A DNA stretch of 64,000 bases from Spirosoma agri (GCF_010747415.1 NZ_JAAGNZ010000001.1:3162001-3226000), one strand, 5' to 3'. Numbered from the stretch's first letter, positions 1-9,238 are shown. Translations and numbers: made by a program. Notes: generated by a model not told the origin, from the sequence alone.

Positions 1-2010
1 ATCGACGAGACCATCGACCAGTGGCACGAATGCTCGGCGGTCAAACTAAACGATGGCGTCGTTTTGTCGTCTGAAGACATAACGGAACGAAGGCTGATCG
101 AAGGCCGGATTCAGGACAGTGAGGCCAGCAAACAAAGCCTGCTGTCTATTTTTGGTCAGGCACCCGTGGGCATTGCCATGTTTAAGGGGGCTCGTTTCAT
201 CATCGATCTGGCGAACGAACGAATGCTCGATTACTGGGCTCGTACGCGCGCCCAGGTCATGAAAAAACCCCTTGCCGACGCGTTGCCTGAACTGGCCGGC
301 CAACTCTTCGAAGCAAGCCTGACCAGCGCCTACACGACGAAACAACGCGTTTTTGCCAACGAGTTGCCGTTAACGTTCCAGCATCAGGAAAAGCGGGTAA
401 CCGTTTATATCGATCTTGCCTTTGAACCCTACTACGGAGCCGATAAATCAGTTGCGGGTGTACTCGTTGTCGCCAATGATGTTACGCAACAGGTTTTGGC
501 CCGCCAGCTGATCGAGACTAACGAGCGCCAGTTACGAACGTTGGTCGAACATACACCGGATGTGATCACCCGCTGGGACAGCAACCTGAAACTAATCTTT
601 GCCAACCAGGCTTTTGCGGGCAAAATGGGGCTACCCAATACCGCACTTCTAGGAAAGACCAACCTTGAGATGGAGCAACCTGGCGACATTGCTGTTGCCT
701 ATATGGATAGCCTGGAGGACGTTCTTCGCACCGGGAAACCCAAAGAACATTATAACTCATTTCCGTCACCTTCCGGCGAAATTTTCTTCTATTCCCGTAT
801 GGTGCCGGAATTCGGTGAGGATGGTTCCGTACAGGGCGTGCTGGCCATTGCCCGTGATATTACCAAGCTGAAAGAGGCCGACGACTTGCGGGAAGCGGAA
901 CAGAAGGTACGAGAAACGGTCGAAAATCTGCAAGCTATTCTGGACAGTTCGCCCACGCTGATTATTTTCTTCAAAGAAAGCGATACGCAGGATCCATTAT
1001 CCGATTTTCATATCGCGGTTTGCAACGATAAAGTCGTTCAGTTGCTGGGCAAACCCGTCGATCAGTTGATCGGCCAGCCGGTATCGCAGTTTGCCGATCG
1101 GCTATGGCAGGAAAACACCCGTTCCCTTCTCCGCCAGGTACGGGAAACCAGTGAACCGTATCATGAAGAACGTTATATGCCTACCGAGTCGGGGGGTAGC
1201 TGGCTAGCCATCTACGTCACTCAGTTTGATCACGGTGTCGTATTGACGGGTGTTAACATCACGGCCCTCAAACAGGCTGAGCAGCAGCAGGATCTTCTGC
1301 TCAAAGAGATCGAACAGTCGAACGAAAACATTCAGTTGCTTAGCCAGCTTCGCCAGCAAATTCGGGAACGGGGCGAATTCCTGCGCAGTACCTCGCATGA
1401 CCTGCGGGGTAATTTCGGTATTATCCAGGGTGCCGCTACGTTGCTGGATATGGCAAATACGGACGAGGAACGCAGCCAGATGTTATCGATGCTTCAGCGC
1501 AATCTTCGCCAGGTTACGCAGCTGTTAACGGAGCTGATGGATTTTTCGCGGCTCGAAGCTGATCAGGAACAACGGCAGATTTTACCGTTCAATGTGACTG
1601 AACTACTGATTGATTTGGTCGAGCGTGTACGCCCCATTGCCGATGAGCAGGGGTTGTGGTTACACCTTGAAGCGGACGAACCGATCACGGCTGAAGGAGA
1701 CCCGGTGAAGGTGCGCCGAATTGCCCAGAATTTAGTCTTCAATGCCCTAAGATACACGCAGACCGGCGGTATTACGGTCAGTCTTAAGCCAGCCTTGTCA
1801 CCTGATCACTGGCAGTTTACCATCACCGATACGGGTCCGGGTTTGATCCAACCCGAATCACTGGCGGATGAATCCTTTACCGCCGATGAGGGAATCAGTC
1901 TACTCATTGCCAAGCAGTTGTGCGAACTTCTCAACGCGTCTTTCGAGATAGACAGTCAATCAGGTATTGGCACCCGTGTTCAGGTAATTTTCCCCAGACG
2001 GTATTCGTAG
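1..2010 (+). CDS. Multi-PAS sensor histidine kinase (5' end outside window)
   Basis: The reading frame is open from base 1, so the gene starts upstream; the TTG at 64 is internal. The first codons read like the end of a PAS domain (VVLSSEDITERR). At least three more PAS-like segments follow, each ending in an ITxLKEA/ITALKQAEQ-type linker, then a short coiled coil. The H-box SHDLRG puts the phosphoacceptor His at 1396-1398. The ATPase domain has an N-box (NLVFNALRYT) and a G1 box (DTGPGL at about 1828). The second glycine box is degenerate (EGISLLIAKQL). No membrane segment is seen in this part, so it is probably cytoplasmic or membrane-attached further upstream. No response regulator is adjacent. 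The signal sensed cannot be read from the sequence. Confidence 0.93.
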   Translation: MDETIDQWHECSAVKLNDGVVLSSEDITERRLIEGRIQDSEASKQSLLSIFGQAPVGIAMFKGARFIIDLANERMLDYWARTRAQVMKKPLADALPELAGQLFEASLTSAYTTKQRVFANELPLTFQHQEKRVTVYIDLAFEPYYGADKSVAGVLVVANDVTQQVLARQLIETNERQLRTLVEHTPDVITRWDSNLKLIFANQAFAGKMGLPNTALLGKTNLEMEQPGDIAVAYMDSLEDVLRTGKPKEHYNSFPSPSGEIFFYSRMVPEFGEDGSVQGVLAIARDITKLKEADDLREAEQKVRETVENLQAILDSSPTLIIFFKESDTQDPLSDFHIAVCNDKVVQLLGKPVDQLIGQPVSQFADRLWQENTRSLLRQVRETSEPYHEERYMPTESGGSWLAIYVTQFDHGVVLTGVNITALKQAEQQQDLLLKEIEQSNENIQLLSQLRQQIRERGEFLRSTSHDLRGNFGIIQGAATLLDMANTDEERSQMLSMLQRNLRQVTQLLTELMDFSRLEADQEQRQILPFNVTELLIDLVERVRPIADEQGLWLHLEADEPITAEGDPVKVRRIAQNLVFNALRYTQTGGITVSLKPALSPDHWQFTITDTGPGLIQPESLADESFTADEGISLLIAKQLCELLNASFEIDSQSGIGTRVQVIFPRRYS

Positions 2011-2031
2011 GTGAGCTTCTCTCATTACCCT

Positions 2032-2062
2032 CAACCCCTTTCCCGTTGCGGGAGAGGAGTTG
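2032..2062. terminator. Imperfect hairpin between convergent genes
   Basis: Arms CAACCCCTTTCCCG and CGGGAGAGGAGTTG pair imperfectly around TTG. It lies between the converging kinase gene (ends 2010) and the deoxynucleoside kinase gene (ends 2077), so it could end transcription from both sides. There is no strong T-run. Confidence 0.4.
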
Positions 2063-2076
2063 GACGGTCCGACGGG

Positions 2077-2715
2077 TCAGCGAGAAGAACGGGGAGAAAT
2101 CGCTAACCGGGCGTCGATCCGGCGAATAATTTCGGCAAAGTCGGCCGGACGTTCCGTATAGTCTAACTGGTTCACATCGATGATCAACAAGTCGCCGATC
2201 TGATACGAACCGATAAAGGCCTCGTACAGCTGATTCAGGCTGCCCAGGTAATCATCGCTGATGGCCTGCTCGAACGAACGGTCCCGCTTCTGAATCTGGC
2301 GTCGGAGTTTGGGCAGATCGGCCCGCAGGTAGATCATCAGATCGGGTGGGCGTACCAGACTCATCATATTGTCGAACAGATTGCGGTACGTGTGGTAGTC
2401 CCGTTCACTCATGGTGCCCATCACGTGCAGATTACGGGCGAAAATGGCCGCGTCCTCGTAGATCGTCCGATCCTGAATAACCGATGTGCTTCCTTCTCCG
2501 GCAATGGCCAGCACCCGGCGCATCTGCGCAAACCGGCTGTTGAGAAAAAAGATCTGAAGGTTAAAGGCCCACCTCGGCATGTCGTCGTAAAAGTCGGCCA
2601 GGTACGGATTGTCTTCTACCGCTTCATACAAAACCTCCCAGCCGTAGTGTTTCGCTAAAAGCCCGGCCAGTGTCGTTTTGCCAGCGCCAATATTTCCCGT
2701 TATCGCAATGTGCAT
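2077..2715 (-). CDS. Deoxynucleoside kinase
   Basis: A 212-residue dNK-family enzyme that would phosphorylate deoxynucleosides with ATP for salvage into dNTPs. The P-loop GNIGAGKTT is at residues 7-15. The substrate-site motif QDRTIYEDA and the acidic/aromatic pattern after the P-loop (EAVEDNPYLADFYDD) fit the deoxyadenosine/deoxyguanosine kinase branch. An arginine-rich lid segment (KLRRQIQKRDR) follows. Length is normal and the start is ATG. It is transcribed away from trhO, leaving about 140 bp shared upstream. Which nucleoside it prefers cannot be told from the motifs alone. Confidence 0.9.
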   Translation of the reverse strand: MHIAITGNIGAGKTTLAGLLAKHYGWEVLYEAVEDNPYLADFYDDMPRWAFNLQIFFLNSRFAQMRRVLAIAGEGSTSVIQDRTIYEDAAIFARNLHVMGTMSERDYHTYRNLFDNMMSLVRPPDLMIYLRADLPKLRRQIQKRDRSFEQAISDDYLGSLNQLYEAFIGSYQIGDLLIIDVNQLDYTERPADFAEIIRRIDARLAISPRSSR

Positions 2716-2853
2716 GAGGTAGTGAGTTTGTCCTTTATGGAACGAACTTGATCAAAATGGGTTTATTTTTGCAGGAAATTTCAATGGCTGTGAAGGCCAA
2801 TAGCCTGCTGACTAGCCGCTCTGGTCACCCTTCACGTTTTCGCTCGTTCGTAA

Positions 2854-3831
2854 ATGAAACCATTTCGGGTCCTTTTATACTACATCTATTCACCCATCGA
2901 AAATCCCGACCAATATCGGGAAGAACATCATCTGCTGTGTCTTCAGCTGAATTTGCTGGGCCGCGTCATTGTCGCGCCGGAAGGGCTGAACGGCACCGTA
3001 TCGGGACTAGCCGCCGATTGCGATGCCTATATGGCTACGTTACGGGCCGATCCGCGCTTTGCCTCTACTGAGTTCAAAATTGATGAATCCGACGGCCATA
3101 CGTTTCAGAAGCTGCACGTCCGGGTCAAGCCGGAGATCGTCCATTCGGATTTTCCCGTCGATCCACTTCGCCAGACGGGCATTCATCTGGAACCGGACGA
3201 GTTCAGGAAGCTCAAAGATGATCCCGACGTTGTGCTGGTCGATATGCGGTCGAATTACGAACACGCCGTCGGCAAGTTCAAAGGGGCGATAACGTTCGAT
3301 ATGGAAAACCTGCGTGAACTCCCCGAGCACATGCACGAGATCGAACACCTCCGCGACAAGAAAATTATCACGTATTGCACGGGCGGCATCAAGTGCGAAA
3401 AAGCGTCGGCCTACCTCCTGTCGCAGGGGTTTGAGAATGTCTACCAACTCCACGGCGGTATCATCAAATACGGCATGGAAGCGGGTGGCGAAGATTTTGA
3501 CGGAGAGTGTTATGTGTTCGACAATCGCGTAACGGTGCCCGTCAACCAGATCAACCCAGCCGTGGTGTCGACCTGTTATCGGTGCGGCACGCCAACCAGC
3601 CGCATGATCAACTGCGCCAGCCCCGCCTGTAACAACCACATTACCCTGTGCGATACCTGCGGAACGGATCACAATGGGACTTGTTCCGACGATTGTAAAC
3701 ACGATCCGAACTTACGAGCCTACGATGGTACGGGCTACTACGGCAAACAAACGCAGAGCTATTCGCCCATGCAGGGTTACGTCAGTCGGCGGGGCCAACG
3801 GGCTGACCTTTCCACGTCGATCGAGCAATAA
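2854..3831 (+). CDS. trhO: tRNA uridine(34) hydroxylase (rhodanese-fold, YceA family)
   Basis: A 325-residue protein with the TrhO/YceA architecture: an N-terminal acylphosphatase-like domain (VAPEGLNGTVSG), a central rhodanese domain with the active-site loop CTGGIKCEKA (catalytic Cys about residue 175), and a C-terminal cysteine-rich region (CYRCG, CASPAC, LCDTCG, CSDDCKH) likely to bind metal. In studied bacteria the family hydroxylates U34 of tRNA on the way to 5-(carboxy)methoxyuridine. The start is ATG. The gene ends just before a REP-like inverted repeat. The family call is confident; the tRNA role is by homology. Confidence 0.93.
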   Translation: MKPFRVLLYYIYSPIENPDQYREEHHLLCLQLNLLGRVIVAPEGLNGTVSGLAADCDAYMATLRADPRFASTEFKIDESDGHTFQKLHVRVKPEIVHSDFPVDPLRQTGIHLEPDEFRKLKDDPDVVLVDMRSNYEHAVGKFKGAITFDMENLRELPEHMHEIEHLRDKKIITYCTGGIKCEKASAYLLSQGFENVYQLHGGIIKYGMEAGGEDFDGECYVFDNRVTVPVNQINPAVVSTCYRCGTPTSRMINCASPACNNHITLCDTCGTDHNGTCSDDCKHDPNLRAYDGTGYYGKQTQSYSPMQGYVSRRGQRADLSTSIEQ

Positions 3832-3845
3832 ACTAACGCGCTAGT

Positions 3846-3920
3846 GTAGGGTGGGCGGAAGCCCGCTTAGTTTCGAGACTTGCGAAATTACAGAACTGAG
3901 CGGGCTTCCGCCCACCCTAC
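3846..3920. repeat. REP-like inverted doublet between convergent genes
   Basis: Perfect 22-bp inverted arms occupy 3846-3867 and 3899-3920. The left arm begins GTAG and contains its own small hairpin, GGGC-GGAA-GCCC. The central spacer holds another short inverted repeat (TTTCG/CGAAA). The arrangement of a GTAG head, a short hairpin, and a mirrored second copy is that of REP doublets (REPINs). It lies between the ends of trhO and the glycosyltransferase gene and may also act as a bidirectional terminator. A relative with different stem bases is at 50678-50737. Confidence 0.75.
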
Positions 3921-3921
3921 G

Positions 3922-4866
3922 TTACGATCCCTGAACTACCTCGCGCACCCGGTAGGCGGGCTTGTGCCCCCCCTCGAAATACGTTCGCATCTGCATTTCG
4001 GCGATAAAGCCCAGGGCCAGCAACGTAAAGCCGCCCAGCACCAGTACAGCTACGAGCGTCAACCACCCGGCAGTGTTGATGGCTTCACCAGATAGCGTTT
4101 GAACAAGCAGATACAAACTGACGATCAGACCGCTTATCAGCGAAAAGGCAGCGGGCGGCCCGAAGAGACGCATGGGTCGACGGAAATAGCGTTGCAAGAA
4201 AAGCACAACCAGCAGATCGTTCAGAACGGGGCCAATTCGGCCGATCCCGTATTTAGACACGCCGTGGATACGCGGATGGTGGCGAACGTCCATCTGGGTC
4301 ATCCGGCTGCCCTGCATGGCCGCCAGCACGGGTATGAAGCGATGCAACTCGCCATACAAGCCTAGTTTTTTTGCCACATCGCGCCGGAAGATTTTAAGCG
4401 TACAGCCATAATCCTGTAGATAAACGCCCGTCAGCCGACGAATCAGCGCGTTGGCGATGCGGCTGGGCACTTTGCGAAGCAGCAAACCATCCTGCCGATT
4501 GGCCCGATTGCCCGCCACCATGTCCCAGTTTCCGGTTTGCGCCAGATTCAGCATGACGGGAATATCCGCCGGATCATTCTGCAAATCACCATCCAGCGTC
4601 ACTATGTAATCGCCCGTAGCGGCTTCGATCCCCGCAGCCAGCGCGGTTGTCTGCCCGTAGTTCCGGGCCAGCACGATCAGTCTGGTTCGTGAATCGGCGT
4701 ATTGCCTGACGGTTGCTACCGTTGCATCGCGGGAGCCGTCATCAACCAGAATCAGTTCGTAGGCAAGCGGTGCGAGTGCCTGGTGGATGCGCTCCAGCAA
4801 CGGCCGGATATTGTCGGCCTCGTTGTAAAGCGGTACCACAACCGAAACCAGGGTATCAGCGGTCAT
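3922..4866 (-). CDS. Family 2 glycosyltransferase, DPM1/GtrB-like, with C-terminal membrane helices
   Basis: A 314-residue GT-A enzyme. The N-terminal nucleotide-sugar domain has VVVPLYNEADN, the VDDGSRD motif and the metal-binding LDGDLQ (Asp92/Asp94). The acceptor-side segment HPRIHGVSKYG is typical of polyprenyl-phosphate sugar transferases. Two hydrophobic helices near residues 235-260 and 268-292 anchor it in the inner membrane. The likely role is moving a sugar onto a polyprenyl phosphate for later use in envelope glycans. The start ATG overlaps the stop of the GNAT gene by 4 bp (ATGA), so the two are probably translated together. Confidence 0.9.
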   Translation of the reverse strand: MTADTLVSVVVPLYNEADNIRPLLERIHQALAPLAYELILVDDGSRDATVATVRQYADSRTRLIVLARNYGQTTALAAGIEAATGDYIVTLDGDLQNDPADIPVMLNLAQTGNWDMVAGNRANRQDGLLLRKVPSRIANALIRRLTGVYLQDYGCTLKIFRRDVAKKLGLYGELHRFIPVLAAMQGSRMTQMDVRHHPRIHGVSKYGIGRIGPVLNDLLVVLFLQRYFRRPMRLFGPPAAFSLISGLIVSLYLLVQTLSGEAINTAGWLTLVAVLVLGGFTLLALGFIAEMQMRTYFEGGHKPAYRVREVVQGS

Positions 4867-5408
4867 ACGGATTCGGAATGATTGACTGGTGGCGTTAGTA
4901 ACGGTTTGCTCATCACATAATCGTTCATCCAGTACGGGCCGATGGCAATGTCTTCTTCCCGCACCACCCGGAATCCCTGTTTCTCGTAGAACGTCCGGGC
5001 TTTGTTGTACCGGTTAACATTCAGCAGCAGTTCCGTTCCGCCCAACGTCCGGCATCGGTTTTCGACCTCGGTGAGGAGCATTTTTCCTAAGCCACTCCCC
5101 TGCGTAGCGGGTAGCACGTAAATTTTATGCAGTTTAAAAACGCTGTCGTCTGGTCCGTAAGGGGCAAAAGCGGCAAACCCGAGCAACGCAGAGTCCTGGC
5201 CTTCGCCGTCCGTTTCCAGCAGCACAAAGGTTTGCTGTTGCGTAGTCATCTGGTCCAGAAGCGATTCAGGTGCGTACATGGTCGTAAACATATACTCGAT
5301 TTGCTCCGGCGTTAAGATTGCCCGGTAGGTTGGTTCCCAGATCTGCTCCTGCAACCGGATGATAGCCGGAATATCGGTGGGTGTAGCGGTACGAAGTTTA
5401 AACGGCAC
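4863..5408 (-). CDS. GNAT family N-acetyltransferase
   Basis: A 181-residue GNAT-fold enzyme. The acetyl-CoA pyrophosphate-binding motif QGSGLGKMLL is at about residues 103-112, preceded by the usual strand KIYVLP and followed by LNVNRYNKARTFYEKQGF, a standard GNAT C-terminal segment. It would move an acetyl group from acetyl-CoA to an amine; the substrate is unknown. The first codon is GTG at 5408; no upstream in-frame ATG is evident and the N-terminus FKLRTATPTDIPAI is a normal GNAT start. It precedes the glycosyltransferase gene with a 4-bp overlap. Confidence 0.88.
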   Translation of the reverse strand: MPFKLRTATPTDIPAIIRLQEQIWEPTYRAILTPEQIEYMFTTMYAPESLLDQMTTQQQTFVLLETDGEGQDSALLGFAAFAPYGPDDSVFKLHKIYVLPATQGSGLGKMLLTEVENRCRTLGGTELLLNVNRYNKARTFYEKQGFRVVREEDIAIGPYWMNDYVMSKPLLTPPVNHSESV

Positions 5409-5538
5409 GTTCGGTCGTATTTACGTAGTTTTACAGCAAATATAGTCAGCCAGTCAATAGGCATCCGTGTCGACAGCCCTTACCTGTCGGTACTCAACCG
5501 GTTTGCCCCTGACTGGTGACCTTGAGCATTGACTTTTT

Positions 5539-6315
5539 ATGGCCGAGAAAAAACCGCTGATTTTAATAACGAACGACGATGGCATCACCGCGCATGGTAT
5601 TCGAACGCTCGTTGAGTTAATGAAACAAGTTGGCTCGGTGGTCGTCGTGGCCCCGAACAGCCCCCAATCGGGAATGGGCCATGCTATCACGATTGCCAAC
5701 CCGATCCGGCTCTACCCCTCCGACATCTTTGGCGACGTACCGGCCTACGAATGCTCGGGTACGCCCGCCGACTGCGTCAAGTTAGCCAAGCATCATATCC
5801 TGAAAGATCGCTCGCCCGATCTGGTTGTCAGTGGCATCAACCACGGCAGCAATTCGTCGATCAGCATTCTGTATTCGGGCACGATGTCAGCCGCTATCGA
5901 AGCCGCCATTGAAGGCATTCCGGCCATTGGTTTCTCACTGGGCGACTTCACGACCAAAGCCGATTTTTCGCACACGCACGACCATATCCTGGCTATCGTC
6001 CGGTCTGTATTGGAACGCGGCCTACAGCGGGGTACGGCCCTGAACGTCAACTTCCCGGCCAAATCCGCCGAACCCCTAAAAGGCATCCGGATCTGCCGAC
6101 AGGCCAATGCCAAATGGCAGGAAGTGTTCGACGAACGACGTGATCCGCACGGACGACGGTATTTCTGGCTGGCGGGCGATTTTGTCAATTTTGACACCCA
6201 CGCCGAAGATACCGATGAGTTCGCGCTGGCCCAAAATTACACCTCCGTTGTACCCTGTCAGTACGACCTGACGTCGTATGGGATGATGGACGAACTGAAA
6301 AACTGGCAGTTATAA
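5539..6315 (+). CDS. surE: 5'/3'-nucleotidase SurE
   Basis: A 258-residue SurE-family phosphatase of normal length. The N-terminal metal site is ITNDDGITAHGI (Asp13, Asp14), followed by the conserved APNSPQSGMGH loop and the VSGINHGSN motif that completes the divalent-metal site. SurE proteins remove phosphate from nucleoside monophosphates in the cytoplasm and are linked to stationary-phase survival. The start is ATG. It is followed 42 bp later by a GH3-family gene on the same strand, so the two may be co-transcribed. Confidence 0.95.
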   Translation: MAEKKPLILITNDDGITAHGIRTLVELMKQVGSVVVVAPNSPQSGMGHAITIANPIRLYPSDIFGDVPAYECSGTPADCVKLAKHHILKDRSPDLVVSGINHGSNSSISILYSGTMSAAIEAAIEGIPAIGFSLGDFTTKADFSHTHDHILAIVRSVLERGLQRGTALNVNFPAKSAEPLKGIRICRQANAKWQEVFDERRDPHGRRYFWLAGDFVNFDTHAEDTDEFALAQNYTSVVPCQYDLTSYGMMDELKNWQL

Positions 6316-6357
6316 TTTTTTTATAAGGACCGGATCGCCGGTCATCAGTCAACCACT

Positions 6358-7914
6358 ATGGCGCTACTAGGCAGTATGCTCAAAAACGGGATTCGCCTGA
6401 CGAATGCCGTCCGTCTGCGAAAAATGACCCCGCTGAAGCAGCAACGTAAAGCGTTTCGTAAATTGGTCAGTAAGGCGCGTTTTACGGAATTCGGCACGAC
6501 CTATCATTTCGAGGAGTTGCTGAGTTCGGCGGAGTTCGGATCGCCGAAGGAGTTTTACGAAAAATACAAGCGGCTGGTCCCTATCCACGATTATAACTCG
6601 ATGTTCGAAGGCTGGTGGAAACGGTCGCTGGATGGCGAGAAGAGCATTGCCTGGCCGGGCCGGGTGAAGTACTTTGCGCTCAGCTCCGGCACCTCCGAAG
6701 CGGCCTCGAAATACATTCCCGTAACCAAATCGATGTCCAAAGCCATTCAGCGATCCAGCATCCGCCAGATTCTGACCTTGGGCCGCTACCAGAATCTGCC
6801 CTCGACGCTCTACGAAAAAGGCTATCTGATGCTCGGTGGCAGCACTAACCTGAACGTGCGGGAAGGTCACTACGAAGGTGATCTGAGCGGCATAACGGCC
6901 AGCCAGATACCCTTCTGGTTTCAGCGATTCTATAAGCCCGGACGGGAAATTGCGCAGGAACGGGATTGGGCGCACAAACTCGATGAGATTACCGAACAGG
7001 CCGGTAACTGGGACATTGGCTACGTCGTTGGCGTTCCGGCCTGGATTCAGTTGCTGATGGAGAAAATCATTGCCCGCTATAACGTAAAAACCATTCACGA
7101 TGTCTGGCCGAACCTGATGGTTTTCTGCCACGGCGGAGTCTCGTTTGAACCGTATCGGCAGGGTTTCGAGAAACTCCTCGCCCACCCCATTACATACATC
7201 GAGACTTACCTGGCTTCGGAAGGATTCATTGCCTACCAGACGCATCCCAATGCCGAGGGGATGCAACTCGTGCTCAACAACGGTCTGTTTTTTGAATTTA
7301 TCCCGTTTAATGAGCAGAACTTCACCGCCGACGGCGAACTGGTGGCAAAGCCCGAAACGCTGATGATCGATGAGGTTGAGGAAGGGAAAGAATACGCGCT
7401 GCTGATTTCGACCTGCTCGGGGGCCTGGCGTTACCTGATCGGCGATACGATCCGGTTTGTCAGCACGAAGCGGTCAGAGATCGTGATCACGGGACGCACC
7501 AAACACTTCCTGAGCCTGTGTGGTGAGCATTTGTCGGTCGACAATATGAACAAAGCCATTGAACTCGTTTCGCAGGAACTGGGTATTTCGGTTCGGGAAT
7601 TTACCGTAGCAGGTGTCACCCACGACACCCTGTTTGCGCACCACTGGTACGTCGGGACCGACGATGCCGTCGATGCCAGCGATCTGCGGGACCGGATCGA
7701 TGCCCGCCTTAAAGCGCTTAACGATGATTACGCCGTTGAACGTGAACACGCCCTCAAAGAAATAACGGTGACCGTTCTTCCGGCCAAAACGTTTTACGAC
7801 TGGATGGCATCGAGGGGAAAAATGGGGGGGCAGAACAAGTTCCCGCGCGTTCTCAAAAAGAACCTGATCGGCGAGTGGGAAAACTTTTTGACGAGTGAAA
7901 AAGCAAAAGAGTGA
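6358..7914 (+). CDS. GH3 auxin-responsive-promoter family protein (acyl-amide synthetase fold)
   Basis: A 518-residue member of the GH3 branch of the ANL adenylating superfamily. The ATP-binding motif FALSSGTSEA, the YLASEGF motif and the RYLIGDTIRF motif match the three sequence boxes of plant GH3 enzymes, which join acyl acids such as auxin or jasmonate to amino acids. Bacterial members are common in Bacteroidota but their substrates are largely unassigned. The start is ATG. The stop codon lies inside the left arm of a terminator hairpin. It is probably co-transcribed with surE. Confidence 0.9.
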   Translation: MALLGSMLKNGIRLTNAVRLRKMTPLKQQRKAFRKLVSKARFTEFGTTYHFEELLSSAEFGSPKEFYEKYKRLVPIHDYNSMFEGWWKRSLDGEKSIAWPGRVKYFALSSGTSEAASKYIPVTKSMSKAIQRSSIRQILTLGRYQNLPSTLYEKGYLMLGGSTNLNVREGHYEGDLSGITASQIPFWFQRFYKPGREIAQERDWAHKLDEITEQAGNWDIGYVVGVPAWIQLLMEKIIARYNVKTIHDVWPNLMVFCHGGVSFEPYRQGFEKLLAHPITYIETYLASEGFIAYQTHPNAEGMQLVLNNGLFFEFIPFNEQNFTADGELVAKPETLMIDEVEEGKEYALLISTCSGAWRYLIGDTIRFVSTKRSEIVITGRTKHFLSLCGEHLSVDNMNKAIELVSQELGISVREFTVAGVTHDTLFAHHWYVGTDDAVDASDLRDRIDARLKALNDDYAVEREHALKEITVTVLPAKTFYDWMASRGKMGGQNKFPRVLKKNLIGEWENFLTSEKAKE

Positions 7915-7944
7915 AAGAGCGGCTAATCTGCTCTTTCACTCTTT
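7906..7944. terminator. Intrinsic terminator, overlapping a stop codon
   Basis: Perfect 15-bp arms at 7906-7920 and 7930-7944 (AAAGAGTGAAAGAGC and its complement) surround a 9-base loop. The A and T tracts at the ends let it serve both the GH3-family gene and the converging LysE gene. The GH3-family stop (7912-7914) is within the left arm. Confidence 0.8.
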
Positions 7945-7951
7945 AATAAAA

Positions 7952-8590
7952 CTACCAGTTCATTGCCTTTGACAGGGGTTCGAGCAGTCGATTGTAGGCA
8001 ATGTTGGCGGCTCCGATCAGGAACACGACCCCCGTGGTGCGATTGAAGATTTTAACGACGCGCGGGGTGAAAAAACGCTTCAGCCGGTTTGCGTAATAGG
8101 CCAGTGCCGTTTCGGTCACGAAGACCCCGACCAGACTGGCCCCCATAAAGGCGTATTGTTGTCCCGTCGTGTAATGCAGGTGGGAGCGAATATAGGCGAC
8201 AATGGCCACCCACGACACGAAATTGACCGGGTTGAGCGCATTCAGAAAAAAGCCGGTCGTAAAATAATAAATAAAATTACCAAAACTGGTCTTCGGGTAC
8301 GCCAGCCGGGGGGTTCCCTTCAGAATGTTGACCAGCCCCATCGCCGTCAGGAACAACACTCCGATAAGAGCCATTATGTTCTCGAAGCCCTGCACCTTGG
8401 GCAAAAAAGCCGTTCCAAGCAGAGCCGCTAACACAAAGAGCGTGTCGCCCGTTATGACGCCGAACACGATTTTCAGACCGGAGCGAAACCCGTTATCGAC
8501 ACTGTTCTGAATAAGCGCAAAAAACACAGTTCCGAATGTCAGGCACAGCGCAACTCCGACCAGAAAGCCTAAAAGAATTGGTAAAAGCAC
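7952..8590 (-). CDS. LysE/RhtB-type exporter
   Basis: A 212-residue hydrophobic protein with about six predicted helices. The N-terminal pattern GFLVGVALCLTFGTVFFALIQ and the segment ALNPVNFVSWVA match the LysE/RhtB fold, in which an N-P pair follows the third helix. Relatives export amino acids or similar small molecules across the inner membrane; the cargo here is unknown. The start is GTG at 8590 with no nearby ATG in frame. A 14-bp inverted repeat just upstream (8604-8677) separates it from the Nudix gene. Confidence 0.85.
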   Translation of the reverse strand: MLLPILLGFLVGVALCLTFGTVFFALIQNSVDNGFRSGLKIVFGVITGDTLFVLAALLGTAFLPKVQGFENIMALIGVLFLTAMGLVNILKGTPRLAYPKTSFGNFIYYFTTGFFLNALNPVNFVSWVAIVAYIRSHLHYTTGQQYAFMGASLVGVFVTETALAYYANRLKRFFTPRVVKIFNRTTGVVFLIGAANIAYNRLLEPLSKAMNW

Positions 8591-8603
8591 AAGCAGTTAT
8601 AGC

Positions 8604-8677
8604 GTTTGTAGTTTGTAATGTGTAGGTATCCAGACTGCTGTTTGGTAGTGAGTAACCTCAACGTACAAACTACAAAC
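8604..8677. terminator. Inverted repeat between Nudix and LysE genes
   Basis: Perfect 14-bp arms GTTTGTAGTTTGTA (8604-8617) and its complement (8664-8677) with a 46-base spacer. Its position just after the Nudix gene (leftward, ends 8690) fits a terminator, but the long spacer and missing T-run make this uncertain. Confidence 0.45.
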
Positions 8678-8689
8678 CGCCGACTTGGT

Positions 8690-9238
8690 TTAAATTCCCC
8701 GCAGCCGGGCAACGATCAACAGGCCGCTCACACTAAGCGAATCGGTGATGCGGCTGGTTATGGCCATCTCGACGGCTTCGGACAGTGGCAGCTTCCAGAT
8801 GCGCAGATCTTCCGTCTCTTCGGGTTCGTGATCGCCCTGGACCAGCCCCTCGGCGATGTAAAGAAACCCCTCTTCGTCGGTAGCAGAATTGGACGTATGG
8901 ATGCGGGCGATTTTGGTCCACTGGCTGGCTTCAAGCCCTGTTTCCTCACGGAGTTCCCGTTTGGCCGATTCCAGCGGATCGGTGCCGAGAGGTGCCCCCC
9001 CTTCCGGAATTTCCCATGAGTATTCATTCAGCGGGTAGCGGTACTGACCCACCAGATACGTATTTCCGTCGGCATCAATCGGAATAACACCAACAGCTTT
9101 GTTTTTGAAACTAACGACACCGTAAATGCCGGGCGTACCTGCGGGCGTAATGACCTCTTCGTGTCTGATTGACAGCCAGGGGTTTTCGTATTTAACCGAC
9201 GATTCCAGCGTCTGCCAGGGGTTTTCTGTCTCGTTCAT
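8690..9238 (-). CDS. Nudix hydrolase, ADP-sugar pyrophosphatase-like
   Basis: A 182-residue Nudix protein resembling ADP-ribose/ADP-sugar pyrophosphatases. The Nudix helix reads SAKRELREETGLEA and keeps the catalytic REUxEExGU core. The first Glu of the consensus (Gx5E) is replaced by Thr (GAPLGT). The strand before it (WEIPEGGAPLG) and the downstream region EEGFLYIAEGL are as in the ADPRase group. It would split a nucleoside diphosphate-X substrate into NMP and phosphorylated X. The start is ATG. The cation transporter gene diverges 73 bp away. Confidence 0.88.
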   Translation of the reverse strand: MNETENPWQTLESSVKYENPWLSIRHEEVITPAGTPGIYGVVSFKNKAVGVIPIDADGNTYLVGQYRYPLNEYSWEIPEGGAPLGTDPLESAKRELREETGLEASQWTKIARIHTSNSATDEEGFLYIAEGLVQGDHEPEETEDLRIWKLPLSEAVEMAITSRITDSLSVSGLLIVARLRGI

